A stretch of DNA of 64,000 nt from Polynucleobacter sp. MG-6-Vaara-E2 (GCF_018687695.1 NZ_CP061303.1:806001-870000); one strand, 5' to 3'. Counted from the stretch's first letter, positions 53,197 to 63,305 are shown. Program-made: numbers and translations. Notes: generated by a model from the letters alone, not told the origin.

Positions 53197-54174
53197 ATGA
53201 AAAAGTTCCAATTTCTTTCTAAGGGTGTTCTAACACTCAGTTTGGCAGCGTTGCTGAATGTAGCCAGCGCTCAAAGTTTTCCAGATAGACCCATTGTGTT
53301 AGTTGTTCCCAATCCTCCAGGTGGTCTAGTAGATACTTCAGCGCGCCTGTTGAGTGAACCGCTTACCCGTGTAATTAGCCAGCCAGTGATTGTTGATAAC
53401 AAACCTGGTGCCAGTGGTAATACTGCCTACCAATTTGTTGCTAAGGCAAAGCCTGATGGCTACACCTTATTAATTTCCTATTCTGGTTATCACGTTGGAA
53501 ATCCTGCGCTCATGGATAAACTTCCGTGGGATCCGATTAAGGATTTTTCACCAATCGCTTTGTTAACGGTTTCAACGAATGTGATTGCTGTACATCCTTC
53601 AGTACCAGTGAATAACTTAAAAGAATTTATTGCTTATGCCAAAGCCAATCCGGGCAAACTGAACTATGCCTCGCAAGGTAATGGCTCTGTATCTCACATC
53701 GGAACTGAGATGTTTAAGCAAACTACTGGCGTTGATATGGTTCATGTGCCTTACAAAGGATCAGGCCCGGCCATTCAGGATGTTTTGGCTGGTCAGGTAC
53801 AGGTATTTATCTCAACACCACCCTCTGTAATGCAGCATGTTCAAAGTGGCAAACTCAAAGGTTTGGCGGTGACTGGTAAGAATCGACATCCAGGCATGCC
53901 TAATGTCCCAACCACTGCTGAAGCGGGATTACCATCTTTTCAGTTGGAATCTTGGGTGGGCTTATTTGCTCCGGCAGGCACTCCAGCGTCAGTCATTGCT
54001 AAGCTCACAGACTCAGTTAAAAAAGGCCTAGCATTGCCAGAAGTCAAAGAGCGCGCCGACGCTGCTGGCGTAGAAATTCGCTATCAAAATCCGGCCGCAA
54101 CCGAAGTCTTGGTAAAGAAAGAACTTCCTTACTGGAATAAGGTAATCCATTCAGCCAACATTACCTTGGACTAG
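53197..54174 (+). CDS. TctC/Bug-type solute-binding protein
   Basis: 325-aa periplasmic protein with a signal peptide (cleavage after ASA near residue 26) and the Bug fold: FPDRPIVLVVPNPPGGLVDTSARLL at the start, VVDNKPGASGN near 64 and DGYTLLIS near 84. Binds carboxylates in tripartite tricarboxylate transport; no TctA or TctB membrane gene is in the window. Start at 53197 is set by GGAG 6 bases upstream; GTG 53185 overlaps that site. Confidence 0.92.
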   Translation: MKKFQFLSKGVLTLSLAALLNVASAQSFPDRPIVLVVPNPPGGLVDTSARLLSEPLTRVISQPVIVDNKPGASGNTAYQFVAKAKPDGYTLLISYSGYHVGNPALMDKLPWDPIKDFSPIALLTVSTNVIAVHPSVPVNNLKEFIAYAKANPGKLNYASQGNGSVSHIGTEMFKQTTGVDMVHVPYKGSGPAIQDVLAGQVQVFISTPPSVMQHVQSGKLKGLAVTGKNRHPGMPNVPTTAEAGLPSFQLESWVGLFAPAGTPASVIAKLTDSVKKGLALPEVKERADAAGVEIRYQNPAATEVLVKKELPYWNKVIHSANITLD

Positions 54175-54206
54175 AGCCTGAAAGCATTTCATTATTTTAG
54201 AAATGA

Positions 54207-55517
54207 CTAAGCCTGATCTCGCAAAACGGGATCAGGTAAAGCAAGTGCAAAGGCTCTAGCAGTGCTAAGTAAAAAGCGATCTTTACCAGGGCCGGCGATG
54301 AGTTGTATGCCAACTGGTAGGCCATTGACGCCGCTTCCAATATTCAAGTTGATGCAGGGCAATCCGAGTAGGGTCCAGATTCTGCAAAAAATTGGGTCAC
54401 CAGTACCATCCTTTAATAAAGGGGCTTCGCCGACTGCGCTAGGGGCAATAATCAAATCTACCTGATTATTCATCAGCTCAGCTATCCAAAATTGCGCGGC
54501 TTTGGCGTGGTCTAAGTCTTGTGAATATTGCGCATAAGTAATCATCGCACCATCGGTAAGTTGCTTATTGATTTGAGCGCTCATTTTTTTAGAGTAATGA
54601 TCTCGCTCAAACGCTAGACTACGAGACATTTCGCTCAGCATGATGCGCGTTTGTGATTCACGCAGATGATCAAAAGTCTTAGGGAGAGACAAATCCTCAA
54701 CCTTTCCTTTAGCAATACTCTCTGCGCTAAAGCGAGCCAGTGCAATTGCACTGACAGTGTCTTTGCTGGCTAATTCCCAGTCTGGGGTTTTGCATATGGC
54801 AATCCGCAGTTTGTTGTGGAGGTCATCAACCGTTGCCAGCCCATGATCACCACTCATTGCAGCAACTCCAAGTGCAACATCTTCAACCGATCTGCCAAAA
54901 CATCCGAGCGTATCCAATGAGGGTGCTAAGCTTTTCACGCCGGCGACACTGATTTTTCCAAAGCTCGGTTTATATCCAACGACGCCACAAAAAGAAGCGG
55001 GGCGAATAATCGAACCTGCGGTTTGACTGCCGGTGGCAATCGGTACCATCAAATCGGCTACTGCTGCAGCTGAGCCGCTAGAGGATCCACCGGGAGCATG
55101 TTTTTGATCGAGGGGGTTGGTTGTCGGACCGCTTTTGAATGAAGCAAATTCAGTTGTGACGGTTTTCCCTAGAATTATTCCGCCAGATTGACGCATGAGT
55201 GCTATTGAGACTGCGTCCGTGCTGGGGTAGTGGTTGGCGTAAATAGGGGAGCCATATGCTGTTGGTAGGTCGTAGGTGTCATAAAGATCCTTCACGCCGA
55301 TAGGTAGCCCATGCAGAATGCCTTTTATAGGTCCCTTATCAAGGGCTTTGGCGCGTGCTAGGGCATTTTCTTTACTTAGGCTAACCCAGGCTTTAACGGT
55401 GCTCTCACGCTGCCCAATACGGTCAAGACAGGATAGCAAGAGGTCAGCAGCTTTAATCTCCCTTTTGGCCAGGGCTTTTGCTGCCTGGGACGCGCTGAGA
55501 CTTTCCAAATCTTTCAT
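54207..55517 (-). CDS. Amidase signature family hydrolase
   Basis: 436-aa serine hydrolase. Catalytic triad in context: Lys in PIGVKDLYDT near 74, cis-Ser in GGSSSGSAAAVA near 146 and nucleophilic Ser in GSQTAGSIIRPAS near 169 (the family usually has GSDTGGS; the D to Q and G to A changes are noted). The protein hydrolyses an amide, but GatA-like function is unlikely as no gatC/gatB is adjacent. Convergent with the solute-binding protein gene. Confidence 0.9.
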   Translation of the reverse strand: MKDLESLSASQAAKALAKREIKAADLLLSCLDRIGQRESTVKAWVSLSKENALARAKALDKGPIKGILHGLPIGVKDLYDTYDLPTAYGSPIYANHYPSTDAVSIALMRQSGGIILGKTVTTEFASFKSGPTTNPLDQKHAPGGSSSGSAAAVADLMVPIATGSQTAGSIIRPASFCGVVGYKPSFGKISVAGVKSLAPSLDTLGCFGRSVEDVALGVAAMSGDHGLATVDDLHNKLRIAICKTPDWELASKDTVSAIALARFSAESIAKGKVEDLSLPKTFDHLRESQTRIMLSEMSRSLAFERDHYSKKMSAQINKQLTDGAMITYAQYSQDLDHAKAAQFWIAELMNNQVDLIIAPSAVGEAPLLKDGTGDPIFCRIWTLLGLPCINLNIGSGVNGLPVGIQLIAGPGKDRFLLSTARAFALALPDPVLRDQA

Positions 55518-55588
55518 TCATCTATTCTACTTTTGGTGGCGTATGATCGCAATTTACCGTTTTTAACCTTTCTGATATCTGCCTATAA

Positions 55589-56251
55589 ATGAAGCAACAT
55601 TCTGTCCGTGAAGCGTGGCTAGAGGATGCCGTAAAACATCTTGAGCCTGTATTTTCAAAAGCTGGCTATGCAATTCCGCCTGTAAGAGTTTCTTGTGGAT
55701 TTCCTGCCTCCAGTAGCCCAAGAACTACCTTGGGTCAGTGTTGGCCGCGCGAACGTTCCGGTGGAGGAGTCAATGAGATATTTATCTCTCCAAAAATTGA
55801 TGATCCAGTACAGCTGCTCGATACCTTGGTGCATGAACTCTGTCATGCGGTTGACGACTGCTTTAGTGGGCATGGAGAAGATTTCAAAGGTATCGCTCAA
55901 ACGGTGGGTCTTGAGGGGCCTGCGAGAATGGCGCATGCCACTGAAGAGTTAACCGTCAAGCTGATGATGATTAGTCAGGAGCTTGGACCTTATCCACACC
56001 AAGCAATTGTGTTTCCACCACCAAGACCGTCAAACGCTAGTAGAAGCAAAGCTAAATGCGGTCAGTGTGGCTATGAAGTGACTTTATTAAAAAAATGGGC
56101 TAGCTATGGCGCACCTATTTGCCCCAAAGACAATATCCGAATGCAAGAAGATATCCCTGAGACGATTGAAAATACTAGCGACCATGACAGCGACTCGGTT
56201 GGCAAAAGCTCTAAGGCGGCTCCAGACGAGATTCGACGCGCGATTAGTTAA
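55589..56251 (+). CDS. SprT-like zinc metallopeptidase-domain protein
   Basis: 220-aa protein with the SprT-like motif HELCHAVDDCFSGHGEDF near residue 81 (HExxH plus a downstream His). C-terminal zinc ribbon CGQCGYE near 156 with CPKDN near 180, then a charged, probably disordered tail. SprT-family domains resemble Spartan; the substrate is unknown. Residues SSPRTTLGQCWPR precede the catalytic helix. Confidence 0.88.
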   Translation: MKQHSVREAWLEDAVKHLEPVFSKAGYAIPPVRVSCGFPASSSPRTTLGQCWPRERSGGGVNEIFISPKIDDPVQLLDTLVHELCHAVDDCFSGHGEDFKGIAQTVGLEGPARMAHATEELTVKLMMISQELGPYPHQAIVFPPPRPSNASRSKAKCGQCGYEVTLLKKWASYGAPICPKDNIRMQEDIPETIENTSDHDSDSVGKSSKAAPDEIRRAIS

Positions 56252-56325
56252 GCCATAAGTGAGTAAAATTACTTTATAGAGCCTAAATTAGCTTACCCAT
56301 CCATATAACTAGAGACTACAAGCAC

Positions 56326-57417
56326 ATGAATGCAAAAAAAATCTTTAAGAACCCCAAAATTGCCGTGATCCCAGGTGATGGTATTGGTAAAGAAGTTATT
56401 CCTGAGGGGGTTCGTGCTCTTGAGGCTGCCAATCGCAAATTTAATATTGGCATGCAGTTTGACCACTTTGATTTTGCAAGCTGTGATTACTACCTAAAGC
56501 ACGGCAAGATGATGCCGGATGACTGGTTTGATACGCTCATGAAATACGACGCTATTTTCTTTGGCGCAGTCGGCATGCCTGATATTCTGCCTGATCATGT
56601 TTCATTATGGGGTAGCTTGATCCAATTCCGTCGTGGCTTTGATCAATACGTAAATTTACGTCCAGTGCGTTTATTGCCGGGCGTGCCATGCCCCTTAGCT
56701 AATCGCAAGCCAGGCGATATTGATTTCTTTGTGGTTCGCGAGAACACTGAAGGTGAGTACTCTAGTGTTGGTGGAAAAATGTTCCCTGATACCGATCGCG
56801 AGTTTGTCATTCAGGAATCCATTTTTACAAGACAGGGTGTTGATCGCATCTTGCAATACGCTTTTGATCTTGCGCAGAGTCGCCCTAAGAAGCATCTGAC
56901 TTCAGCCACTAAATCTAATGGCATTGCTATCACTATGCCATATTGGGATGAGCGTGTAGAGGCAATGTCTAAGAAGTTTGCCGATGTGCGCACCGATAAA
57001 TACCATATTGATATTTTGGCAGCGCACTTTGTCATGAACCCAGACCGCTTTGATGTTGTTGTTGCTAGCAATTTATTTGGCGATATCTTGTCTGATTTGG
57101 GTCCAGCTTGTACTGGCACGATTGCTGTAGCCCCATCTGGCAGCATTAATCCAGAAGGTAAGTTCCCCTCACTATTTGAGCCAGTTCACGGATCGGCTCC
57201 AGATATCTACGGCAAGATGATTGCTAATCCGATTGGGCAGATCTGGAGTGGTGCAATGATGTTAGACCACTTGGGCTATCCAGAGGCTGGTAAAGCGATC
57301 TTCACAGCGATTGAAAAAGTTTTGGCTGCTGGTCCTGGGCATGCCCCGTTAACACCAGATTTAGGCGGCACTGCTAAAACAGATGACCTTGGCAAAGCAA
57401 TTACTGCTGCTATCTAA
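56326..57417 (+). CDS. Tartrate/D-malate dehydrogenase
   Basis: 363-aa NAD-dependent beta-decarboxylating dehydrogenase of the isocitrate/isopropylmalate family. IAVIPGDGIGKEVIPEG near 13 begins the fold; VRENTEGEYSSVGG near 139 and the SNLFGDILSDLGPACTGTIAVAPSGSINP stretch (about 249-277, carrying the metal-binding Asp) match TtuC/DmlA. Isopropylmalate dehydrogenase is less likely from the ENTEGEY wording. Confidence 0.9.
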   Translation: MNAKKIFKNPKIAVIPGDGIGKEVIPEGVRALEAANRKFNIGMQFDHFDFASCDYYLKHGKMMPDDWFDTLMKYDAIFFGAVGMPDILPDHVSLWGSLIQFRRGFDQYVNLRPVRLLPGVPCPLANRKPGDIDFFVVRENTEGEYSSVGGKMFPDTDREFVIQESIFTRQGVDRILQYAFDLAQSRPKKHLTSATKSNGIAITMPYWDERVEAMSKKFADVRTDKYHIDILAAHFVMNPDRFDVVVASNLFGDILSDLGPACTGTIAVAPSGSINPEGKFPSLFEPVHGSAPDIYGKMIANPIGQIWSGAMMLDHLGYPEAGKAIFTAIEKVLAAGPGHAPLTPDLGGTAKTDDLGKAITAAI

Positions 57418-57436
57418 TCACGTGATTCTTTAATGC

Positions 57437-59500
57437 ATGGCTCAGCCGTACGCACCTTTACTCCAGCAGATGTTGCTGGAATTTCAAAATCAGCGTCTGG
57501 AATCAGCTGAGCGCATCGCGCGCTCCATTTTACGAGTTAACTCTAAAGATCTTGTAGCCCTTCAGGTTCAAGGCCTGTGCATGGCGATGCAAGGTCGAGT
57601 GACTGAATCAGTTGAACCGTTTACAAAAGCAGCGAGTTTAGATTCAAAAAATGCAGAGCTCCTCAATAACCTGGCTAAAGCACAACATGAGTCTAATTTA
57701 TTTAGAGAGGCTACCCAAACCTACGAGAAGATAAATCGCCTGATGCCCAATAATCCGCATGTGTTGACGGATATGGGGACTTCCTACGCAAAGTTAAAGG
57801 GCTATGACAAGGCTATGTCTCTATATGATCAGGCGATTCAATTGCAGCCTGACTACTACCTAGTTTGGTCCAACCGAGGCAATTTACTATCAGACCTTAG
57901 CTATAACGCTGAGGCGGTAGATAGTTATCAAAAATCACTTGAGCTCAATCCAAATTATCCAGAGGCATGGACCAATTTTGGGAATTCATTATTCAATCTA
58001 GACCGTTTTGAAGAGGCTAGACTAGCTCATGAGAGGGCCTTATCTCTAAACCCCAATTATTCAGAGGCTTGGTCTAACCACGGCAATGCATTACTTGAGC
58101 TGAAGTTGGGTGAAGAAGCCTTTGAAAGTTATCAAAAGGCATTCTCCTTAAAACCATTGCATCCCTATTTGATTGGGCAGTTACTCTCTACCAAGTTAAC
58201 GTCCTGCATTTGGAATGACTCAGAGCCGACTGTTCCTCAAATGCTCTCCTTGCTGAGTGATGGCAATCAGGTGACTATTCCCTTTGCCTTGCTCCAAACT
58301 CCAGCCAGCCTAGAGCTCCAAAAACGTTGTGCACAGATGTTTATTGCGGATCGTTACCCAGCACTAGATTCTCAAGTAGTTCCTAGCCCAAACAAGAATC
58401 CAAATCAAAAGATCCGCATTGGTTATTTCTCATCAGACTTTAAGAACCATCCAGTTGGTATCTTGATGGAAAATCTGATTCGTTATCACGACAGATCTCG
58501 CTTTGAGGTTTTTGGATTCTTCCTTAATAGAAGAGTCGGCGATGAGGTGGAAACTAGCCTCGTATCAAGTTTTGATCAATCGATTGAATTATTTGGTCTC
58601 AATGATGTTGTTGCAAAGAATCTTATTCTTGAACAAGGGCTGGATATTGCAATAGATCTCAATGGTCATACTGCAGGAGCGAGAACCGGCTTATTTGCTA
58701 AAAAAATTGCACCCGTGCAGATTAACTATTTAGGGTATGCGGGAACTTCAGGGTCAGACTTTTACGACTGTCTCATTGCCGATGACATTGCAGTTCCAGT
58801 AGATCATCGCATTCACTACACCGAGAAGATTGCCGTTTTGCCTCACTCATTTTTTCCAGTAGATACAAGCATTACGCTTGATCAACTCGGCCCACTGCCA
58901 AGTAGGGAGAGTCAAGATCTTCCTGAGTATGCATTTATCTTTTGTTGCTTTAACAACCCTTACAAAATCACACCGCAGATCTTTGATGTTTGGATGGGGC
59001 TTTTAAAACAAATCCCTGATAGTATCCTTTGGCTTTCAAAAACCTCAGAGAAGGCGATGAAGAATCTTCGGGCTGAGGCAAATGCGCGAGGAGTGGATTC
59101 TGAGCGCATTATTTTTGCTACCAGAGTTCCCGCAAGAAAAGACCACCTTAGCCGATTGCGTCTTGCGGATCTATTTCTCGATACTCCTAACTACAATGCG
59201 CATGCTACAGCCGCTGATGCCTTGTGGGCAGGAGTGCCTGTGTTAACCCAGATAGGTGAGACGTTTGCAGGACGAGTTGCTGCGAGCCAGTTGTCAGCCT
59301 TAGGGATGTCTGAGTTAATTACTAAAACTCAGGATGAGTATTTCAGCAAAGCGCTAGAGCTCGCTAATAATCCGCAGCTATTAAAAGATCTGCGAAACAA
59401 GCAAGAGTTAAATCGATTTACAGCGCCCCTGTTCGATACCAAGCAATACGTTGCAAACTTAGAATCTCTGTATTTAAGTCTAATAGAGCAAAAGGCTTAA
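57437..59500 (+). CDS. TPR protein with OGT (GT41) glycosyltransferase domain
   Basis: 687-aa protein. Residues about 30-250 form TPR repeats (AEAVDSYQKSLELNPNYPEAWTNFGN is a clear copy). From about 330 to the end is an O-GlcNAc-transferase/SPINDLY-type domain: IGYFSSDFKNHPVG near 335 (catalytic His), DIAIDLNGHTAGAR near 404, FCCFNNPYKITPQIFDVW near 499 (UDP-binding Lys) and NAHATAADALWAGVPVLTQIG. It probably glycosylates or otherwise modifies Ser/Thr on proteins; targets unknown. The stop overlaps the dnaQ stop on the other strand by 3 bases. Confidence 0.9.
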   Translation: MAQPYAPLLQQMLLEFQNQRLESAERIARSILRVNSKDLVALQVQGLCMAMQGRVTESVEPFTKAASLDSKNAELLNNLAKAQHESNLFREATQTYEKINRLMPNNPHVLTDMGTSYAKLKGYDKAMSLYDQAIQLQPDYYLVWSNRGNLLSDLSYNAEAVDSYQKSLELNPNYPEAWTNFGNSLFNLDRFEEARLAHERALSLNPNYSEAWSNHGNALLELKLGEEAFESYQKAFSLKPLHPYLIGQLLSTKLTSCIWNDSEPTVPQMLSLLSDGNQVTIPFALLQTPASLELQKRCAQMFIADRYPALDSQVVPSPNKNPNQKIRIGYFSSDFKNHPVGILMENLIRYHDRSRFEVFGFFLNRRVGDEVETSLVSSFDQSIELFGLNDVVAKNLILEQGLDIAIDLNGHTAGARTGLFAKKIAPVQINYLGYAGTSGSDFYDCLIADDIAVPVDHRIHYTEKIAVLPHSFFPVDTSITLDQLGPLPSRESQDLPEYAFIFCCFNNPYKITPQIFDVWMGLLKQIPDSILWLSKTSEKAMKNLRAEANARGVDSERIIFATRVPARKDHLSRLRLADLFLDTPNYNAHATAADALWAGVPVLTQIGETFAGRVAASQLSALGMSELITKTQDEYFSKALELANNPQLLKDLRNKQELNRFTAPLFDTKQYVANLESLYLSLIEQKA

Positions 59501-60207
59501 TTGCTAATATTTGCGGGACTCCAAATGGGGTCTTTTTTGCAAGCTTTTGCAATTTCCGCAAGTATCTTTTCATGTTGCTCAAGATCTTCGTTGCTAGCGC
59601 CCAAAACTTTAAGGTTAGTTGGTAAAGCCCTAGCATGCCCATCAGAATCAGAACCCACGGTGTAATCAATTAAGTCGATCGAGAGATCTTCTTGACCGCG
59701 AGTCATCGCTATATAGACCTCAGCTAGTAGCTGGGCGTCTAAAAGCGCGCCGTGGAGAGTGCGATGCTCATTGCTAATACCAAAACGATCGCAAAGCGCA
59801 TCCAAGGAGTTGCGTTTACCTGGAAACATTTGGCGCGCATCAAGTAGAGTATCGATAACCTTTGCGGCTAACCCTCGAAATGGAGGGCGCTTGAGAAGCG
59901 CGAATTCGTTATCAAGAAAGCCCAAGTCGAACGCAGCATTATGAATCACGATTTCAGCGCCATCAACGAACTCAATGAGTTGTTCTACGATATTGCCAAA
60001 AACAGGTTTATCAGAAAGGAATTCACGAGAGAGTCCGTGAACTGCAAAAGCACCGGCATCAATATCACGCTCGGGGTTGATGTAATAGTGAAAGGTACGA
60101 TCCGTTAAACGTCTGTCAATGACCTCTACGCAGCCGATTTCAATAATGCGGTCACCTGTTGCTGGGTTTAAGCCAGTAGTTTCGGTATCGAGAATAACTT
60201 GACGCAT
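59497..60207 (-). CDS. dnaQ: DNA polymerase III epsilon subunit (3'-5' exonuclease)
   Basis: 236-aa proofreading exonuclease. DEDDh motifs: ILDTETTGLNP near 5 (Exo I), HNAAFDLGFLDNEF near 93 (Exo II) and HGALLDAQLLAEVY near 156 (Exo III with the catalytic His and Asp). Length fits E. coli epsilon (243 aa). The start ATG shares bases with the stop of the RND permease gene (TAATG), so its translation is probably coupled to that gene. Confidence 0.95.
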   Translation of the reverse strand: MRQVILDTETTGLNPATGDRIIEIGCVEVIDRRLTDRTFHYYINPERDIDAGAFAVHGLSREFLSDKPVFGNIVEQLIEFVDGAEIVIHNAAFDLGFLDNEFALLKRPPFRGLAAKVIDTLLDARQMFPGKRNSLDALCDRFGISNEHRTLHGALLDAQLLAEVYIAMTRGQEDLSIDLIDYTVGSDSDGHARALPTNLKVLGASNEDLEQHEKILAEIAKACKKDPIWSPANISN

Positions 60208-63200
60208 TAGGTGCCCTCAAGAACTGATGGTGGAATTTCCATTGGACCATTGCCAGCATATTTATCGAGGTAGAGATAAATTACAGGGGTAATAATTAAG
60301 GTTACAAACTGAGAAAAAATCAACCCACCCGCAACACTGATACCTAAAGGCTGACGCAATTCAGCGCCAGCACCAATACCGAATGCAATAGGCAAAGCGC
60401 CCATCAAGGCTGCAAATGTGGTCATCATGATTGGGCGGAAGCGCAAGATACATGCTTCGCGAATGGCTTTTTCGGGAGTCATTCCCTGACTACGCTGTGC
60501 ATCTAGGGCAAAGTCGATCATCAGAATCGCATTCTTCTTAACAATACCAATCAAAAGCAAAATACCAATCGAAGCAACTATCGTTAATTCAAAACCAAAT
60601 AAGCGTAAGGAAAGAATTGCACCAATAGCAGCTGATGGTAAGCCAGCCAAAATAGTCAGCGGGTGAATGTAACTCTCGTAGAGAACGCCCAGAAGAATAT
60701 AGATGACGCCCAATGCGGCAAAAATCAAAATCAACTGGCCCGATTGATTGCTCTTAAAGACAGCAGCATCACCGCCATAGCTAGTAATGATAGAAGGGGG
60801 CAAGTCAATTTGTTTGGTGTATTCCTCAATCTTCTTAGTGGCATCACCTAAGAAGACATCTGGCGCTAAATTAAATGATAGTGTTACCGCGGGAATTTGG
60901 CCTTGATGGTTCACCGCAGTTGGACCAATCGTGCGAGTAAATGTTGCCAGGCTCGACAGTGGAATTAACTTATCCGTGGCGCGGCCGCGAACAAATATCT
61001 TATTAAGATCAGTTTCGAACTGACGGTCATCCTCTGAGGCCTCAAGAATGACATAGTAAGTATTTACAGGGGTATAAATTGTTGAAACCTGCTTCTCACC
61101 GTAGGATGAATATAGCGCGGTACGAATGTCAGAAATCGAGACACCAGCACTCGCCGCTTTTTCACGGTTGATATCAATCTTGACGTTTAAGCCCTTGAGT
61201 TGAGAATCAGAAGTCACGTCACGGAACATCGGGTCAGCCCGCATTTTTTGCATGAGCTTATCCGCCCATTCGTTCACGCCCTCAAAACCAACACTTTGTA
61301 AAATGAACTGGTAACGGGATTTACTATTTTTACCGCCGAGTTGGAGGTTTTGCACGGGACGCATGTAGACCTGTAGTCCAGGTAGCTCCTTAAATTTAGC
61401 GCGCAAACCTTCCAGCACCTTAGACATCTTTTGGCGATCGGCCTTATTTTTCAAGATGATGAAGATACGGCCTGTATTCGTACCAGAGCTTGCGCCACCT
61501 CCCACAATAGAGATGGAGCTGGCGACGTTCGGATCGGTGTTAACCAGCTCAGCCGCTTTATCTTGTAAAGCCAGCATCGCTCTAAATGAAATATCTTCCG
61601 ATGCCTCAGTTGTTGCCTGAATTTGGCCAATATCTTCCTCTGGGAAAAAGCCCTTTGGACTATTGATAAATAGGACAACGGTAATCACAAAAGTAGAAGC
61701 CGCACCCCAAAGCACTTTCTTACGATTCTTTAGTGCTAAATCTAAATAGTGAATATAGGTCTTGAGCATCCAATCAAAGAAGCGATCAAATTTCTTGTTA
61801 ATCGCATACTCCTTGGCATGCTGTCCAGGTTTTGGCAAAAAGCGACTGCAAAGCATCGGAACCACAGTGAGAGAAACAATTGCCGATACCAGAATGGATA
61901 GCGAAACCACAACTGCAAATTCCCTAAATAACAAGCCAATAGGACCCGCCATGAAGAACAGTGGGATAAACACTGCTACTAGTGAGATTGAGATTGAAAT
62001 AATGGTGAACCCAACTTCTTTACTACCCTTTAAAGAGGCTTTCAGCGGATCCATGCCTTCTTCAACATAGCGCATGATGTTCTCAAGCACCACAATCGCA
62101 TCATCAACTACCAGGCCAACAGCCAGAGTAATGCCAAGTAAAGAAATGTTATCTAGGCTATAGCCCAAGAAATACAGCAAGAAGAATGCACCAATCAATG
62201 AAATAGGCAGGCTGATCGATGGTATGACTGTTGCTGATACATGTTTTAAGAATAAGAAGATAACAAGAACTACCAAGAGCACAGTTAATGCCAGGGTGTA
62301 GTTCACGTCATGAATCGCCTCAATAATCGACAGTGAGCGGTCATTGAGTAACTGGAGCTTGATGGACTCCGGCATTTGCTTTTGTAGCTCGGGCAATAAT
62401 TGCTTTACCGATTTCACAACCTCTACGGTATTAGCGCTAGGTTGACGCAAGATAGCAATCGCGATGGAGCGTTCACCATTGGCGCTTGCCAAGGTCTTCA
62501 CATCTTCATAACTCTCAGAAACCTCAGCAATATCTTTCAAATAGATGGGCAAACCATTTTTCTGGCTAATGATGAGATTACCGAATTCTTCAGGCCTAAC
62601 TAATTGTGGGTTGGCATAAATTGTGATGGCCTGACGGGGTCCATCAAGAACGCCCACCGGGCTATTAGCATTTGCTTTATTGATGGCAAGGGCTACATCA
62701 TCCATGGTGAGATTACGATTGGCCAAAGCATCAGGATGAGCGCGGACGCGAACCGCATAACGCTTTGCACCATAGACCAACACCTGAGCAACACCACTAA
62801 TAGTGGAGATATTGGGTGAAAGCAAATTTTCGGCGTATGCATTGAGATCGGACAGGTTGACTGATGGCGAGCTCATACGAACAACTAAGACTGGCGTATC
62901 TGCTGGATTCACTTTTCGATAAGACGGTGGAATTGTCATCTCAATCGGCAAGCGCTTTTGTGCGCGCAATAGCGCTGCTTGAACGTCCACGGCCGCTTTA
63001 TCAATATCACGATCATTGTTGAATTCGAGCGTAATACTAGTGCTGCCTAGAAAGTTTGTTGAGCTAATGACGGTGATGCCGTCAATAGTTGAGAATTCTT
63101 TTTCCAATGGAAGCGCAACAGACGCAGCCATATTCTCAGGCGATGCACCTGGTAGCGAGGCGCTTACTGAAATAATTGGTGAATTAAAACTTGGTAGCGC

Positions 63201-63305
63201 AGCTACCGGAATTTTTAAATAGGCAACTGTGCCTGCGATCACGGTTGCTACGGAAAGCAACACGGTCATCACGGGCCGCCGAATACATAACTCGGATAGC
63301 GTCAT
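60207..63305 (-). CDS. RND efflux transporter permease
   Basis: 1032-aa inner-membrane proton-driven pump of the AcrB/MdtBC type, with 12 transmembrane helices and two large periplasmic loops. The proton-relay pair appears as GLVVDDAIVVLEN near 400, and the C-terminal half repeats the pattern (SIGILLLIGIVKKNAILMIDFA near 930). Substrate cannot be read. It follows the adaptor gene with a four-base ATGA overlap and precedes dnaQ with a TAATG overlap. Confidence 0.95.
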   Translation of the reverse strand: MTLSELCIRRPVMTVLLSVATVIAGTVAYLKIPVAALPSFNSPIISVSASLPGASPENMAASVALPLEKEFSTIDGITVISSTNFLGSTSITLEFNNDRDIDKAAVDVQAALLRAQKRLPIEMTIPPSYRKVNPADTPVLVVRMSSPSVNLSDLNAYAENLLSPNISTISGVAQVLVYGAKRYAVRVRAHPDALANRNLTMDDVALAINKANANSPVGVLDGPRQAITIYANPQLVRPEEFGNLIISQKNGLPIYLKDIAEVSESYEDVKTLASANGERSIAIAILRQPSANTVEVVKSVKQLLPELQKQMPESIKLQLLNDRSLSIIEAIHDVNYTLALTVLLVVLVIFLFLKHVSATVIPSISLPISLIGAFFLLYFLGYSLDNISLLGITLAVGLVVDDAIVVLENIMRYVEEGMDPLKASLKGSKEVGFTIISISISLVAVFIPLFFMAGPIGLLFREFAVVVSLSILVSAIVSLTVVPMLCSRFLPKPGQHAKEYAINKKFDRFFDWMLKTYIHYLDLALKNRKKVLWGAASTFVITVVLFINSPKGFFPEEDIGQIQATTEASEDISFRAMLALQDKAAELVNTDPNVASSISIVGGGASSGTNTGRIFIILKNKADRQKMSKVLEGLRAKFKELPGLQVYMRPVQNLQLGGKNSKSRYQFILQSVGFEGVNEWADKLMQKMRADPMFRDVTSDSQLKGLNVKIDINREKAASAGVSISDIRTALYSSYGEKQVSTIYTPVNTYYVILEASEDDRQFETDLNKIFVRGRATDKLIPLSSLATFTRTIGPTAVNHQGQIPAVTLSFNLAPDVFLGDATKKIEEYTKQIDLPPSIITSYGGDAAVFKSNQSGQLILIFAALGVIYILLGVLYESYIHPLTILAGLPSAAIGAILSLRLFGFELTIVASIGILLLIGIVKKNAILMIDFALDAQRSQGMTPEKAIREACILRFRPIMMTTFAALMGALPIAFGIGAGAELRQPLGISVAGGLIFSQFVTLIITPVIYLYLDKYAGNGPMEIPPSVLEGT

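Noticed and set aside
54185..54205. CATTTC/GAAATG hairpin between the Bug gene and the amidase gene as a terminator
   Set aside because: Six AT-rich base pairs with a 9-nt loop and no T run; too weak to call.
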